A DNA stretch of 64,000 nucleotides from an uncultured Lachnospiraceae bacterium (GTDB lineage: Bacteria > Bacillota > Clostridia > Lachnospirales > Lachnospiraceae), in assembly GCA_948470335.1 (NCBI GenBank), contig CAOKOL010000022.1, positions 1 through 64,000 of the forward strand. Reading direction: 5' to 3'. Every line of letters starts with the position of its first letter. Within the stretch, counting starts at the first letter, position 1. The translations under genes and the position numbers were made by a program. This document shows positions 34,416 to 44,045 of the stretch, piece after piece. The notes beneath the pieces are model-generated. The model did not search any database. It was not told the DNA's origin and saw only the letters and a program-made list of their open reading frames with translations.

Positions 34416-34976
34416 TTAAAACGTATCCAAATCCTCCTCATACGCATGAGTCGCCACATGTTTCAGATGTTCGATCGCCTCCCGCACCTGAGGGATAAAC
34501 AGAATCAGCAGCGTAACCAGCATTTCCACACAGATATAGCTGCTGTAGACAAGGGAATACCGGATGGTTTCGTCATAAAAATAACTGCAGTTCCAGGTGC
34601 TCTCAATATAGCGCAGCGCCACGGCCAGCAGATATCCCATCTGCAGCCCGCCCTTTTTATGAGACAGAAAGCCGCCGAACCCCAGAAGCCCGTAGCCCAG
34701 GATATAATCGAAAAGCTCCGCAACAACATTATCCGAATCGTTGACATTGCGCAGCAGAAACTTGATACAGCCAAAAACCAGCGCCGTCAGAAGACCTGTC
34801 CATCCGCCGAAGAAATACCCGGCCATACAAACTGCCAGCATACTGAGGAAAGTAACCTCGCCGCCCTCTGACAACTGCAAAGGCTGCAGATAGGATAACA
34901 GCAGGCCCATCCCCAGGATCATCAAAATCCACAGCCATTTCCGATTCCACAGAAAATGCTCTTGTTCCCACATCAT
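34416..34976 (-). CDS. ThiT-like energy-coupled thiamine transporter subunit
   Basis: The start ATG 34976 has GGAG 6 bases before it, giving 186 residues. Five or six membrane segments are predicted. ThiT-like features are SEGGEVTFLSMLAVCMAGYF, GLLTALVFGCIKFLL and LFDYILGYGLLGFGGFL. ThiT binds thiamine and works with the shared ECF ATPase module, which is not in this window. It follows the large GNAT/membrane gene by 34 bases. Thiamine diphosphate is a Dxs cofactor, but linking the two by position is speculation. Confidence 0.65.
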   Translation of the reverse strand: MMWEQEHFLWNRKWLWILMILGMGLLLSYLQPLQLSEGGEVTFLSMLAVCMAGYFFGGWTGLLTALVFGCIKFLLRNVNDSDNVVAELFDYILGYGLLGFGGFLSHKKGGLQMGYLLAVALRYIESTWNCSYFYDETIRYSLVYSSYICVEMLVTLLILFIPQVREAIEHLKHVATHAYEEDLDTF

Positions 34977-35010
34977 ATCAGTCTCCTCTCTGAATGACAA
35001 GCCCCGGCGC

Positions 35011-36939
35011 TTATCTGGTCCGCTGCTGTCTCGGCCTTACTGACGGACGGCTTAATTTTTTCTTCCGTACATACTGTCTTTTCCTGTTCAGAATATACAT
35101 CACCAGCAGAATCAGTCCGCCGCCGCCGATCACCATCACATCGAAGGTACTGCCGGCCGCTTCAATGGCGATGCCGAAACTCTCATAGAAACGCTCCAGA
35201 AGACCCACCATATATTCCTGCACCTGGATAATGGCCAGGACAGTGGCCGCCACATTGATTACCATGCCGTTTCTCCGCTCTGTCTGAGCGTTTTCAATAT
35301 CCACCATATGTTCCAGAAAATCCTGCTGCTCATAATAGCTCTGCCGCAGCTCATCATTCTCAAAAGCCCTGCGGATCTGCTCCGCTTCCTTTTGGGTACC
35401 ATAATATTTGAAATTATTGCTCTGCCAGAACTTAATCGTCTTGGCATAGTCCCGATACAGTTTGCTGATATACTGATAAGAAACGTCGCCCTCCTGCAGA
35501 AAGGCGTTGGAAATCTTGATGGTCATCTTGTTCAGCGCCGTATTCTGGAAGATCACCAGCTCAATGATAAACACATAGGTAGCTGTCAGCTCCATCCGTT
35601 CTTCCGGTTCCAGCTCATCATAGTCATGCAGGAGAAAGGCCACAACCTCCTCCGTCATATAGGCTTCATAATAATCATAAATCGCCTTACTGCTCTTTGC
35701 CTGTTCCAGCAATTCCGGATACTGGATATGGAAATCCTGATGCATACTGTTGTAGGTTTCCGCCGATAAAATATTCAGAAGCTCCCCTTCATTCTCCGGT
35801 TTCTTCGACAGGCATATAAAATTTTTGCCCCTTCCGCAGGACAAAAGACCATATTCTTTCCGCAGATATTCGTTTACATTCTGATAGCGGTAAAATCCTT
35901 TTTCATCCTTCCAGCCCTCCTCCCGGATCTCCAGAAAGCCCTGACACAACTGATCCTCCAACTGGGAGGCGGAATACCAGGAATCCGGCACCAGCATCAT
36001 CAGAATATACATATGGGTCGGATGATGGACAAGCAAAGACAGATATACCTTTTCCTCCCCCACAATAAAGGGCCGTTTCTTTTTTCCCACAAGAGCGTCG
36101 TCTTCACCGCCGTAAGTCTCGTCCAGCGTATGCATCATATAAAACGTTCCCACGAAAACCCGCTCCAGCTCCCCCACGATATCGCTGTCATATTCGTATT
36201 TCAGACATCCGTCCAGAGCATCCAGCAGACACCCGGCCAGCCTGGGTGCCCGGGCATTCCGTTCTTCCTTCTGCTCCAGAAGCCGATTGATCCGGGTGTT
36301 TTTCTCATTATCCGCATAAGGCAGAAACAGATACGAATCATTCCGGTAAGTTTTGAAATACAAATCCTTTTTCAAAAGCTTTTCCAGATACATTCCCTCG
36401 CACAGATAGACCTGATTGCCTCCCTCGATCTCCCGGTACAGGCTGAACATCCGGCGGCTTAAAAATTTCTGTCCGTCCTCGGACACCGCCGTCCCGGAAA
36501 TGCCGCCGATCTGAAAGCCTTCCGCCTGCAGCCGGTTGAGATAATCAATAAATCCGTCCGTCAGCATACGGACCACAGCCTGCTGATCCCGGTATTCCGG
36601 CGCCACCGCCACCGAGATAATAAACAGGTAATTGAGCGCGGAAGCAGAATACTCCGCCAGCTCCTCCGGCATAATGTCGTCGTCCCGGATCCTCATGCCT
36701 TCTTCCACAATTTCATCCCACAGCGCAGGCTTTACCGGAAAAAAATTAATATATCCGGCCGCTCTATCCTGCTCCCGGTCCATCACACACACGAAAGTCC
36801 TGGGATTCTGCCGGTATCTGGCCGCCATCCGTTCCAGGCTGCCCACATATTCGTCCGCATAGCAGGCCCGGTCTATGTCCATAATATTCGGTAAAAAACT
36901 TTCGTCAAACTCTTCGCCTTTTAAAATAGAATATTCCAT
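35011..36939 (-). CDS. Large GNAT-like protein with C-terminal membrane segments
   Basis: The start ATG 36939 follows GGAG, giving 642 residues. The first 190 residues resemble a GNAT acetyltransferase (NYLFIISVAVAPEYRDQQAV followed by RMLTDGFIDYLN). The middle 350 residues are helical, without a family I know. The last 100 residues hold a membrane segment (VMVIGGGGLILLVMYIL) followed by a basic tail of Arg and Lys. It follows potD by 34 bases, so it is transcribed with the polyamine transporter. Acetylation of polyamines at the membrane is a possible role, by context alone. Confidence 0.6.
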   Translation of the reverse strand: MEYSILKGEEFDESFLPNIMDIDRACYADEYVGSLERMAARYRQNPRTFVCVMDREQDRAAGYINFFPVKPALWDEIVEEGMRIRDDDIMPEELAEYSASALNYLFIISVAVAPEYRDQQAVVRMLTDGFIDYLNRLQAEGFQIGGISGTAVSEDGQKFLSRRMFSLYREIEGGNQVYLCEGMYLEKLLKKDLYFKTYRNDSYLFLPYADNEKNTRINRLLEQKEERNARAPRLAGCLLDALDGCLKYEYDSDIVGELERVFVGTFYMMHTLDETYGGEDDALVGKKKRPFIVGEEKVYLSLLVHHPTHMYILMMLVPDSWYSASQLEDQLCQGFLEIREEGWKDEKGFYRYQNVNEYLRKEYGLLSCGRGKNFICLSKKPENEGELLNILSAETYNSMHQDFHIQYPELLEQAKSSKAIYDYYEAYMTEEVVAFLLHDYDELEPEERMELTATYVFIIELVIFQNTALNKMTIKISNAFLQEGDVSYQYISKLYRDYAKTIKFWQSNNFKYYGTQKEAEQIRRAFENDELRQSYYEQQDFLEHMVDIENAQTERRNGMVINVAATVLAIIQVQEYMVGLLERFYESFGIAIEAAGSTFDVMVIGGGGLILLVMYILNRKRQYVRKKKLSRPSVRPRQQRTR

Positions 36940-36973
36940 GATCTCTCCTGTCACGACATGTCCGGACATTGCG

Positions 36974-38041
36974 TCAGTCCGCCTTAAATTCTTTCCATAA
37001 TTCGTTCATCAGGTCATTGGCCTCCGGGCTTAACTGCATGGATACCTCGCAGTTGTCCGTGGCATGATCGGAAGGAACCAGCGCTTCATTCTGCCTGTCT
37101 TCCTCGGACAAAGCGTTAATCACCGCTTCGTTGGGCGTGGAATAGTAGATATATTCAAAATTTTTCATAGCGATGTCTTCTCTGCATAAGAAATCCAGAA
37201 ACTGCTGTGCGGCCTCAATATTGTCACAGGATTTTGTAATCACCCAGCCGTCCAGCCAGACATTGGAACCCTCTTTGGGAATCACATAGGCCAGGTTTTC
37301 ATTGTACTGGTTTCCCAGATAGGCCTCGCCGGAATATACCACGGCCATCGCCGCATTTCCGGCCACCACCTCGTCTCTGGCCTCGTCCACCAGATACGCC
37401 TGTACGTCCGGTTTCTGCCGAATCAGCAGCTCCTGGGCTTCGCGCATCTCGCCTTCGTCATTGCTGTTCAGAGAATAGCCCAGATATTTCAGCGCCAGCA
37501 TATAGGTGTCCCGCATACTGTTCTGCATCACAATCTCTCCGGCATAGTCTCCGTTAAACAGCACTTCCCAGCTGTCCACAGGGCCATTTGTCTTCGTGGT
37601 GTCATAGAGAATGCCCATGGTTCCCCAGAAATAAGGGACCGTATAGCTGTTTTCCGGGTCAACGGCTTTTGCCAGCTCCCAGTATTTTTCTCCGATATTT
37701 CCTATGTATTCCATATTCCCGATGTCAATTTTCTGCAATTCATCTTCCTGAATCAGCCGCTGCAGCATATAGTCCGTGGTACACAGCAGATCGTAGGAGA
37801 TGGCGCCGGATTTGTACTTTGTATACATTTCTTCCGGCGTCAGCGCCTCCTCATATTTGATTTCGATTCCCGTCTCCTCCGTAAACTGCCGGATCACGTC
37901 AGGGTCCATATATTCTCCGTAATTGAAGATGGTCAGACTTCCGTTTTCCGCTTTCTTTTTTGCGCAGCCTGCTCCTGACAGTGCCACCGAAAGGATCAGC
38001 ACCCCCATTGTAATCACTGATACGATTTTTTTCTTCATCAA
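36974..38041 (-). CDS. potD: Spermidine/putrescine ABC transporter, binding lipoprotein
   Basis: The 355-residue protein has a lipoprotein signal with lipobox LSGAGC (Cys26) and a mature PotD-type binding protein: LTIFNYGEYMDPDVIRQFTE near the start and GTMGILYDTTK in the middle. It binds polyamines outside the membrane and passes them to PotB/PotC. It is the fourth pot gene in the transcript. GGAGAG precedes the ATG. Confidence 0.92.
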   Translation of the reverse strand: MMKKKIVSVITMGVLILSVALSGAGCAKKKAENGSLTIFNYGEYMDPDVIRQFTEETGIEIKYEEALTPEEMYTKYKSGAISYDLLCTTDYMLQRLIQEDELQKIDIGNMEYIGNIGEKYWELAKAVDPENSYTVPYFWGTMGILYDTTKTNGPVDSWEVLFNGDYAGEIVMQNSMRDTYMLALKYLGYSLNSNDEGEMREAQELLIRQKPDVQAYLVDEARDEVVAGNAAMAVVYSGEAYLGNQYNENLAYVIPKEGSNVWLDGWVITKSCDNIEAAQQFLDFLCREDIAMKNFEYIYYSTPNEAVINALSEEDRQNEALVPSDHATDNCEVSMQLSPEANDLMNELWKEFKAD

Positions 38042-38134
38042 ATTTTCTCTCCTTCTAAAAATGATATCCTGCTTTTTTATCTGTCTTTGATCCCCATTCC
38101 CTGTCAGCAGGGCATACGGTCCTGTATTCTGTTT

Positions 38135-38971
38135 TTAAAATCGCTGTTCTTCTCTCACCGCCGGCTTTTTTTCAGGCCAGTAATTGACCGCCAGCAGAAT
38201 CAGAAACATCGTCACGAATATAATCGTGGACAGGGCATACATCTCCGGCTTTATCCCTTTGCGGATCTCCCCGTAAATCATGGTGGACAGCGTACTGACC
38301 CCGGCCCCTTTTGTAAAATAAGTAATCACAAAATCGTCCATGGACATGGTAAACGCCATAAAAAAGCCTGACACGATCCCGCTCAGAAGCTGGGGCAGGA
38401 TCACCCGGAAAAACCCGTAAACCGCATTGGCCCCCAGATCTCTGGCTGCCTCGTAGAGACTGACGTTCATCTGCCGGATCTTCGGCATAACGCTCAGAAT
38501 CACGTAGGGAATATTAAAGGTGATATGGGCGATCAGGACGCTCCCAAACCCCAGCGGCATAAAATGGACAAACCAGAGCATCAGGGAAATCCCGGTCACA
38601 ATATCCGCATTTAAAATCGGGATATTGGTAAAAATCATCATAATCTGATAATTCCTCTGCCGCATGGCATGAATCCCCAGCGCCGCCAGCACGCCGATGA
38701 CTGTGGCGATCAGAGCCGACAGAAAGGCCAGCACCAGAGTCGTCACGAGAGCGTCCATAATCTGCCGGTTGGAAAAAAGCTGCCCATACCATTCGAGGGT
38801 AAACCCGCCCCAGGTTACTCTGGACCTGGACCGGTTAAAAGAGAGCACGATCAGCACAAGGATCGGCGCATACAAAAACAGAACGATCAGTCCGATGTAA
38901 CATCTGCTCAGCAGATTTTTCAGACCGCTGATCCCATGGAACAGATTTCCGGATTTCACTTTTCTCACCAT
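38135..38971 (-). CDS. potC: Spermidine/putrescine ABC transporter permease
   Basis: The 278-residue protein has six membrane segments and the EAA loop EAARDLGANAVYGFFRVILP of binding-protein-dependent permeases. The N-terminus LFLYAPILVLIVLSFNRSRS is PotC-like. The start overlaps the potB stop by 7 bases. Confidence 0.92.
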   Translation of the reverse strand: MVRKVKSGNLFHGISGLKNLLSRCYIGLIVLFLYAPILVLIVLSFNRSRSRVTWGGFTLEWYGQLFSNRQIMDALVTTLVLAFLSALIATVIGVLAALGIHAMRQRNYQIMMIFTNIPILNADIVTGISLMLWFVHFMPLGFGSVLIAHITFNIPYVILSVMPKIRQMNVSLYEAARDLGANAVYGFFRVILPQLLSGIVSGFFMAFTMSMDDFVITYFTKGAGVSTLSTMIYGEIRKGIKPEMYALSTIIFVTMFLILLAVNYWPEKKPAVREEQRF

Positions 38972-39804
38972 ATCGCCGACCGTTTCCCCTCTCTGTCATT
39001 TTTCATCGTAAACGCCATGCTGATCAGCACGAAAATCATCAGAGAAACCGAGAGGCCCGATCCCAGATTCTGATTCATGCTTTTGGTAAATTCCTGCTCG
39101 ATTACATTTCCGATTAATTGAAGCTTCCCGCCGCCTAAAATATCGGAAATCACAAAGGAGGTCATGGAGGGCACGAAAACCATCACGATCCCGCTTAACA
39201 GCCCCGGTATGGACAGGGGGAAAATCACCTTGCAGAATACCGTAAAGCCATTGGCCCCCAGATCTCTGGCCGCCTCGATCAGATCTTCGTTGATCTCCGC
39301 AACCGCATTGAAAATGGGCAGCATCATATAAGGAAGATAGTCATAGACCACGCCGATCATAATCGCCGCCCCCGTATTCGCCACCGACAGCTCCCCAAGC
39401 CCTGCGGACCGCAAAAGAAAGTTCAGGATTCCGTTGTTGGAAAGAATCATCTGCCAGGCCAGAATCCGCAGAATAAAGTTCATCCACATCGGGAGAATCA
39501 AGACAAACATCATAAATCCTTTTTTTCCCATATTCAACTGCCGCATCGCCAGTACCAGCGGATAGGACAGCAGAATACACAAAACCGTGCAGCCGGCGGC
39601 AATCTCCAGGGAAAACAGCATGGCTTTCAGATGAATCGGGTCAAAAATAGCGACAATATTCCCCGTCGTAAAGCCGCCCTCCCGTGCGGTCAGCGCCGCC
39701 CTGATAATCATACACAGCGGAATCACCGTGAAGCCGAACACCCAGACCGCATAGGGGCCGGACAGCCATATCCGCTTGTTGACTGATTTGAGTCTGTTTA
39801 TCAT
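38965..39804 (-). CDS. potB: Spermidine/putrescine ABC transporter permease
   Basis: From ATG 39804 (GGAG 7 bases upstream) the protein has 279 residues and six membrane segments with the EAA loop EAARDLGANGFTVFCKVIFP. N-terminal GPYAVWVFGFTVIPLCMIIR is PotB-like. It follows potA. Confidence 0.92.
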   Translation of the reverse strand: MINRLKSVNKRIWLSGPYAVWVFGFTVIPLCMIIRAALTAREGGFTTGNIVAIFDPIHLKAMLFSLEIAAGCTVLCILLSYPLVLAMRQLNMGKKGFMMFVLILPMWMNFILRILAWQMILSNNGILNFLLRSAGLGELSVANTGAAIMIGVVYDYLPYMMLPIFNAVAEINEDLIEAARDLGANGFTVFCKVIFPLSIPGLLSGIVMVFVPSMTSFVISDILGGGKLQLIGNVIEQEFTKSMNQNLGSGLSVSLMIFVLISMAFTMKNDREGKRSAIW

Positions 39805-39859
39805 TTGCATCTCCATATCTGCTTACTATTTTGCAGTAAAGTCCGTTGCTGTTTTACAG

Positions 39860-40933
39860 TTATTCTTCTTCCCGGACAGCCTGGGCATCCTCGGAATGGG
39901 GCTTGTGCATAATCTGGATATTATCCGGCAGGATTGAAAGCCCCACCATGGAGCCCACCGGCGCCGGATTCACGTCCTGGATACTCCAGTCATAGGCACC
40001 GGCCCGGACCTTGATCTCATAATAAGCGCCTTTGAAAATCACCGAAATTACCCGGCCCGTCAGATATCCCGTCTCCGGCGCCGTAATCTCCAGATCCTCC
40101 GGCCGGATTACCACATCCACCAGCTCGTCCTTTCCAAACCCGGTATCCACGCAGGGGATAGGCACACCCTGGATCTGTACCAGCCGGTCGGCTTTCATTA
40201 TACCGTCGATAATATTGCTGTCCCCGATAAAGTCCGCCACAAACGCATTCTGCGGCTCGTCATAAATGCTTTTGGAGGTCCCCATCTGCTGCACCAGTCC
40301 CTTATTCATCACAACGATGCGGTCAGACATGGTAAGCGCTTCTTCCTGGTCGTGGGTTACGTAAATGAACGTAATGCCCACTTCTTTTTTGATTTTAATC
40401 AGTTCCCGCTGCATTTCATGACGCAGTTTCAGATCCAGCGCGCCCAGAGGCTCGTCGAGGAGAAGAACCTTCGGCTCATTGACGATGGCGCGGGCGATAG
40501 CCACCCGCTGCTGCTGACCGCCGCTTAAGGAATCCGGCTTTCTGGACTCATATCCGTCCATATTCACCAGTTTCAGGGCATATCCGATCTTATCTTTAAT
40601 GTACTGACCGCTCTTTTTTTTCAGTTTCAGCCCGAAAGCAATATTTTCCTCCACGCTCATATGAGGAAACAGGGAATATTTCTGGAAAACCGTATTCACG
40701 TTCCGCTTGTCTGGCGGAAATCCGGTGATATCCGTTCCCTCAAACAGAACCCGGCCCTCATCCGGTTTTTCAAAACCGCCGATAATCCGCAGCGTCGTGG
40801 TTTTCCCACAGCCGGAGGGACCTAAAAGGGTGATAAATTCATTCCGTCTGATCTCCAGATCCAGACTGTTTAAAATCACCTTTCCCTCGAAGGACTTGCT
40901 GACCGAATCCAACTGTAAAATAACGTCGTTCAT
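39860..40933 (-). CDS. potA: Spermidine/putrescine ABC transporter ATPase
   Basis: The 357-residue ATPase has Walker [19 protein letters not shown], signature [14 protein letters not shown], Walker [13 protein letters not shown] and H-loop [14 protein letters not shown], followed by a TOBE-type C-terminal domain (VIRPEDLEI). It powers polyamine uptake. AGGAG lies upstream at a long distance. A GCGGAACT leader motif lies 30 bases before the ATG. Confidence 0.93.
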   Translation of the reverse strand: MNDVILQLDSVSKSFEGKVILNSLDLEIRRNEFITLLGPSGCGKTTTLRIIGGFEKPDEGRVLFEGTDITGFPPDKRNVNTVFQKYSLFPHMSVEENIAFGLKLKKKSGQYIKDKIGYALKLVNMDGYESRKPDSLSGGQQQRVAIARAIVNEPKVLLLDEPLGALDLKLRHEMQRELIKIKKEVGITFIYVTHDQEEALTMSDRIVVMNKGLVQQMGTSKSIYDEPQNAFVADFIGDSNIIDGIMKADRLVQIQGVPIPCVDTGFGKDELVDVVIRPEDLEITAPETGYLTGRVISVIFKGAYYEIKVRAGAYDWSIQDVNPAPVGSMVGLSILPDNIQIMHKPHSEDAQAVREEE

Positions 40934-41065
40934 ACTGCTCCACTACTCCTATGTAAAGTTCCGCCGCAAACCTTTTTTGCAGCCGCCGCTACCCAGGATA
41001 CATGCCAGACAGACAACAGGCGTTTCCCGTCGCTGCCTGCCATTCAGCGATACGGACTTTGCAGC

Positions 41066-41614
41066 CTAAAAACTGGGCGGGCTGCTGATCCACAAAATCG
41101 TGGAAACCCGTTTGCTGGCCGAACTGATCCTGTGCTTCTTATTGGCCTGAAAAATAAAGGAATCTCCTTTGCGCACCACATAAGCTTTATCGGCATAATG
41201 CACCTGAATCTTTCCCTCCAGCACATAACCGAATTCCTCGCCCTCATGGGGCTTGTCAAACGGCATCGACTGGCCCGGCTGAAGCCGCACCAGAATCGGC
41301 TCCAGACTTCTTGACTGGGCCGTCGCGATCAGCCAGGTAATGCTATTGCCGCTTTCATCTTCCTTTTCAAAGTAGTCCTCTTTCGGAAATACAATCTGCT
41401 GGTCGTCTTCCTCATGGAAAAAATCGGAAAGATTCGTCCCCAGGCACTCCACGATATCCAGAAGCGTGGACACCGACGGCGCCGTCAGCCCCCGTTCCAG
41501 TTGGGAAATAAAGCCTTTGGTCAGCTCCGTCCTGTCCGCCAGTTCCTCCTGGGTCAGACCGTTCTGGTTCCTGAGGTCCCGTATCTTGGCCCCGATCTGT
41601 TCTTCGATGTTCAT
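41066..41614 (-). CDS. XRE-family regulator with cupin domain
   Basis: From ATG 41614 the protein has 182 residues: an N-terminal XRE helix-turn-helix (IGAKIRDLRNQNGLTQEELA, then LTKGFISQLERGLTAPSVST) and a C-terminal cupin (VRLQPGQSMPFDKPHEGEEF and YVLEGKIQVHY). Such proteins lie upstream of pot operons and are thought to sense polyamines. It is 132 bases upstream of potA, in the same direction. Confidence 0.87.
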   Translation of the reverse strand: MNIEEQIGAKIRDLRNQNGLTQEELADRTELTKGFISQLERGLTAPSVSTLLDIVECLGTNLSDFFHEEDDQQIVFPKEDYFEKEDESGNSITWLIATAQSRSLEPILVRLQPGQSMPFDKPHEGEEFGYVLEGKIQVHYADKAYVVRKGDSFIFQANKKHRISSASKRVSTILWISSPPSF

Positions 41615-41950
41615 GACGGTTTCTTCTTTCTGTAAGGGTAAAAGTATCAATATAAGAACCTTATTTCATCCGTGACCGTATCAGCGGCACTGACAGAAAA
41701 AAGGGTCTGTATTTAGAGTTACTAAACTTTTTATTTATCCTTATCAATTATACATATACTAATATAAAAGTCAACTATTATTAAAATAAAATGTGTAAAA
41801 AATATGGGATTTTGAAAAGAAGGGCATGTCGTTTTTCAGATATTCCGACTTCATGTTTTTTCCCGGGCCGGCATTTTGTCTGCACTGCCGCCGATTTTTA
41901 ACGTGTTTCTCTGTATAGATTCGGGAGTCAAAAAGTCCGAATTTACACAT

Positions 41951-42001
41951 AAAAAGCTGCAAAGAAACACTCCCTCCGAAAGGAACCGTCTCTTTGCAGC
42001 C
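41951..42001 (-). terminator. HPr gene terminator
   Basis: On the minus strand GCTGCAAAGA pairs with TCTTTGCAGC around a partly paired middle, followed by five T residues. It lies 50 bases after the HPr stop. Confidence 0.75.
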
Positions 42002-42051
42002 CGGTACTCAATTCTTTCTTCTATTTTTACATACTGCGATACTATGGAATC

Positions 42052-42315
42052 CTAAAAATCCAGTTCGCTCTCAATCAGCCTGGCAACTGTCTCTGCCGCA
42101 CGTTCTTCCTCTGTTCCATCGCAGAAAAGTTCTATTTTCTCACCGCATTTGATCCCTGCTTTAATCAGCTTTAAAACGCTTTTCGCATCGACGGTCTGTT
42201 CCTTCCTGCGAATGTAAATTTTACATTGGTATGCCGCAGCTTCCTTCGCCAGCAGCCCTGCCGGTCTTAAATGCAGACCCGTAGGATTCGCCACCGTTAA
42301 GCTTTTTATTACCAT
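42052..42315 (-). CDS. ptsH: Phosphocarrier protein HPr
   Basis: The 87-residue protein has His15 in TGLHLRPAG, the site phosphorylated by enzyme I, and Ser46 in DAKSVLKLI, the HPr-kinase site used in carbon catabolite control. It is therefore HPr and not the histidine-less Crh. It lies 79 bases after ackA with a terminator behind it. No enzyme I gene follows. The ribosome site is weak. Confidence 0.88.
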   Translation of the reverse strand: MVIKSLTVANPTGLHLRPAGLLAKEAAAYQCKIYIRRKEQTVDAKSVLKLIKAGIKCGEKIELFCDGTEEERAAETVARLIESELDF

Positions 42316-42394
42316 CTCACTATGTTACTGCCTGCGCATAACTGCTCCGCCAGAATGCCGGCCACCCCCGTATCACTGGCTTTCAGACTTTTCC

Positions 42395-43582
42395 TTATAC
42401 CAGCGCAACAGTCTCTCTTGCGATCGCCAGTTCTTCATTGGTAGGAACTACCATAGCAACTACCTTGGAATCATCGGTGCTGACAATTCTTTCCTCGCCC
42501 GCAAATTTATTCTTCTCAGCGTCGAACTTCACGCCCAGATAACCCATATGATTCAGAACCATCTCACGGATCAGAGCGTCATTCTCGCCGATGCCGGCGG
42601 TAAATGCGATTACGTCAACGCCGTTCATCACTGCTGCGTAAGCGCCGATGTACTTCACTACTCTGTGTACGAATACCTCAACGGCAACCTCAGCCTTTTT
42701 ATTTCCCTTGTCAGCCTCCGCATGCAGGTCACGGAAGTCGCTGGATACCTGAGACAGACCCTGTACGCCGGACTTCTTGTTCAGTACCTGCAGTACTTCC
42801 GAAATGTTTAAATTCTCTTTCTTTGCAACATATTCAAGAACAGCGGGATCAAGATCACCGCTTCTGGTACCCATCACAAGACCTTCCAGAGGGGTGAAGC
42901 CCATGCTGGTGTCAACAGACTTGCCGTTCTGTACCGCACAGATGCTGGCGCCGTTGCCCAGGTGGCATACGATGGTTTTCAGATCTTCCGGTTTCTTGCC
43001 CATGATCTCCGCAACACGCTTGGAAACGAAGCTGTGGGAAGTTCCGTGGAAGCCGTAACGGCGAACCGCATATTTCTCATAGTACTCGTAAGGAATACCG
43101 TACAGATAGGATACGTCGGGCATCGTCTGATGGAATGCGGTGTCGAATACGCCTACCATCGGCACGTTCGGCATCAGCTCCTTGCAGGCATTGATACCGA
43201 TCAGGTTTGCGGGGTTGTGCAGAGGAGCAAGATCGTTGCACTTTTCGATCTCTTTGCATACTTCTTCGGTCAGAACAGTGGATGCTGCGAACTTCTCGCC
43301 GCCATGTACGATTCTGTGGCCTACTGCGCCGATCTCGTCCAGAGATGCGATCACGCCGTTCTTCGCATCTGTGAGCTGCTGAAGCACCAGGCTGACTGCC
43401 GCCGTATGGTTGGGCATGTCCGCATTCATCTCCACTTTGTCCTTGCCCGTAGGCTTGTGGGTCAGACAGCCGTCGATACCGATTCTCTCACATAAGCCTT
43501 TTGCCAGCACCTGCTCTGTCTCGGAGTCGATCAACTGATACTTCAGAGAAGAACTACCGCAGTTAATTACCAATACTTTCAT
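42395..43582 (-). CDS. ackA: Acetate kinase
   Basis: The start ATG 43582 follows AGGAGG, giving 395 residues, the normal length. ASKHA motifs: [17 protein letters not shown] at the start, [23 protein letters not shown] and [11 protein letters not shown]. It makes acetate and ATP from acetyl phosphate. The usual partner pta is not adjacent in this window; HPr follows instead. Confidence 0.95.
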   Translation of the reverse strand: MKVLVINCGSSSLKYQLIDSETEQVLAKGLCERIGIDGCLTHKPTGKDKVEMNADMPNHTAAVSLVLQQLTDAKNGVIASLDEIGAVGHRIVHGGEKFAASTVLTEEVCKEIEKCNDLAPLHNPANLIGINACKELMPNVPMVGVFDTAFHQTMPDVSYLYGIPYEYYEKYAVRRYGFHGTSHSFVSKRVAEIMGKKPEDLKTIVCHLGNGASICAVQNGKSVDTSMGFTPLEGLVMGTRSGDLDPAVLEYVAKKENLNISEVLQVLNKKSGVQGLSQVSSDFRDLHAEADKGNKKAEVAVEVFVHRVVKYIGAYAAVMNGVDVIAFTAGIGENDALIREMVLNHMGYLGVKFDAEKNKFAGEERIVSTDDSKVVAMVVPTNEELAIARETVALV

Positions 43583-43751
43583 TGTTTTTCCTCCTAAAAA
43601 ATCCTGTGATCTGAATTTTTTCACATATAGTCTATTCTATACTTTTTTCCAGTGGCTGTAAAGTGTTTATGGGGATTTTTTGAGGATATTTCTCCGCTTC
43701 ATTGAAAAACTTCTTTTTTCTGATAAAAAGCCGGCTTTCTATCAGTTATGC

Positions 43752-43997
43752 CTATTTAACGATATATGAAAACCCCTGCTGCGAAAGCATTTCGCAGGCG
43801 TGTTCTTCATCAGCGCCTGTCAGAACAGGAATTCTTTTCCGTACCTCATCAGATTTTCCTGCGCAAGCCCCGTTTTCCTCATTATCATATGCCGTCTCCG
43901 CTTTCACCGCAGCTCCATCTCCTGAAAACGGAAACGCCATACCATATAATGCCGTCAATAACATTGTTAAAAATACTACAGTCTTCTTTTTTCGCAT
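43752..43997 (-). CDS. Small secreted/membrane protein, copy of the BlaR1-like C-terminus
   Basis: The 81-residue protein starts at ATG 43997 with AAGGAG 9 bases before. It has a hydrophobic segment (residues 7-24) and a tail outside the membrane ending DEEHACEMLSQQGFSYIVK. The upstream BlaR1-like protein ends with DEEYACKMLRIKGFSYIVK and also shares AVKTE/AVKAE at the same distance. The small protein therefore looks like a duplicate of the last membrane segment and tail of BlaR1. It could compete with it or be a signal. The role is unknown. Confidence 0.65.
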   Translation of the reverse strand: MRKKKTVVFLTMLLTALYGMAFPFSGDGAAVKAETAYDNEENGACAGKSDEVRKRIPVLTGADEEHACEMLSQQGFSYIVK

Positions 43998-44045
43998 GTT
44001 TGAACACTCCTTCCACTTGATTTATAATAAGCCGGCTTTTATAAA

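Noticed and set aside
41771..41962. 63-aa minus-strand frame before the XRE gene
   Set aside because: It runs into the HPr terminator, has no ribosome site and no protein-like pattern.
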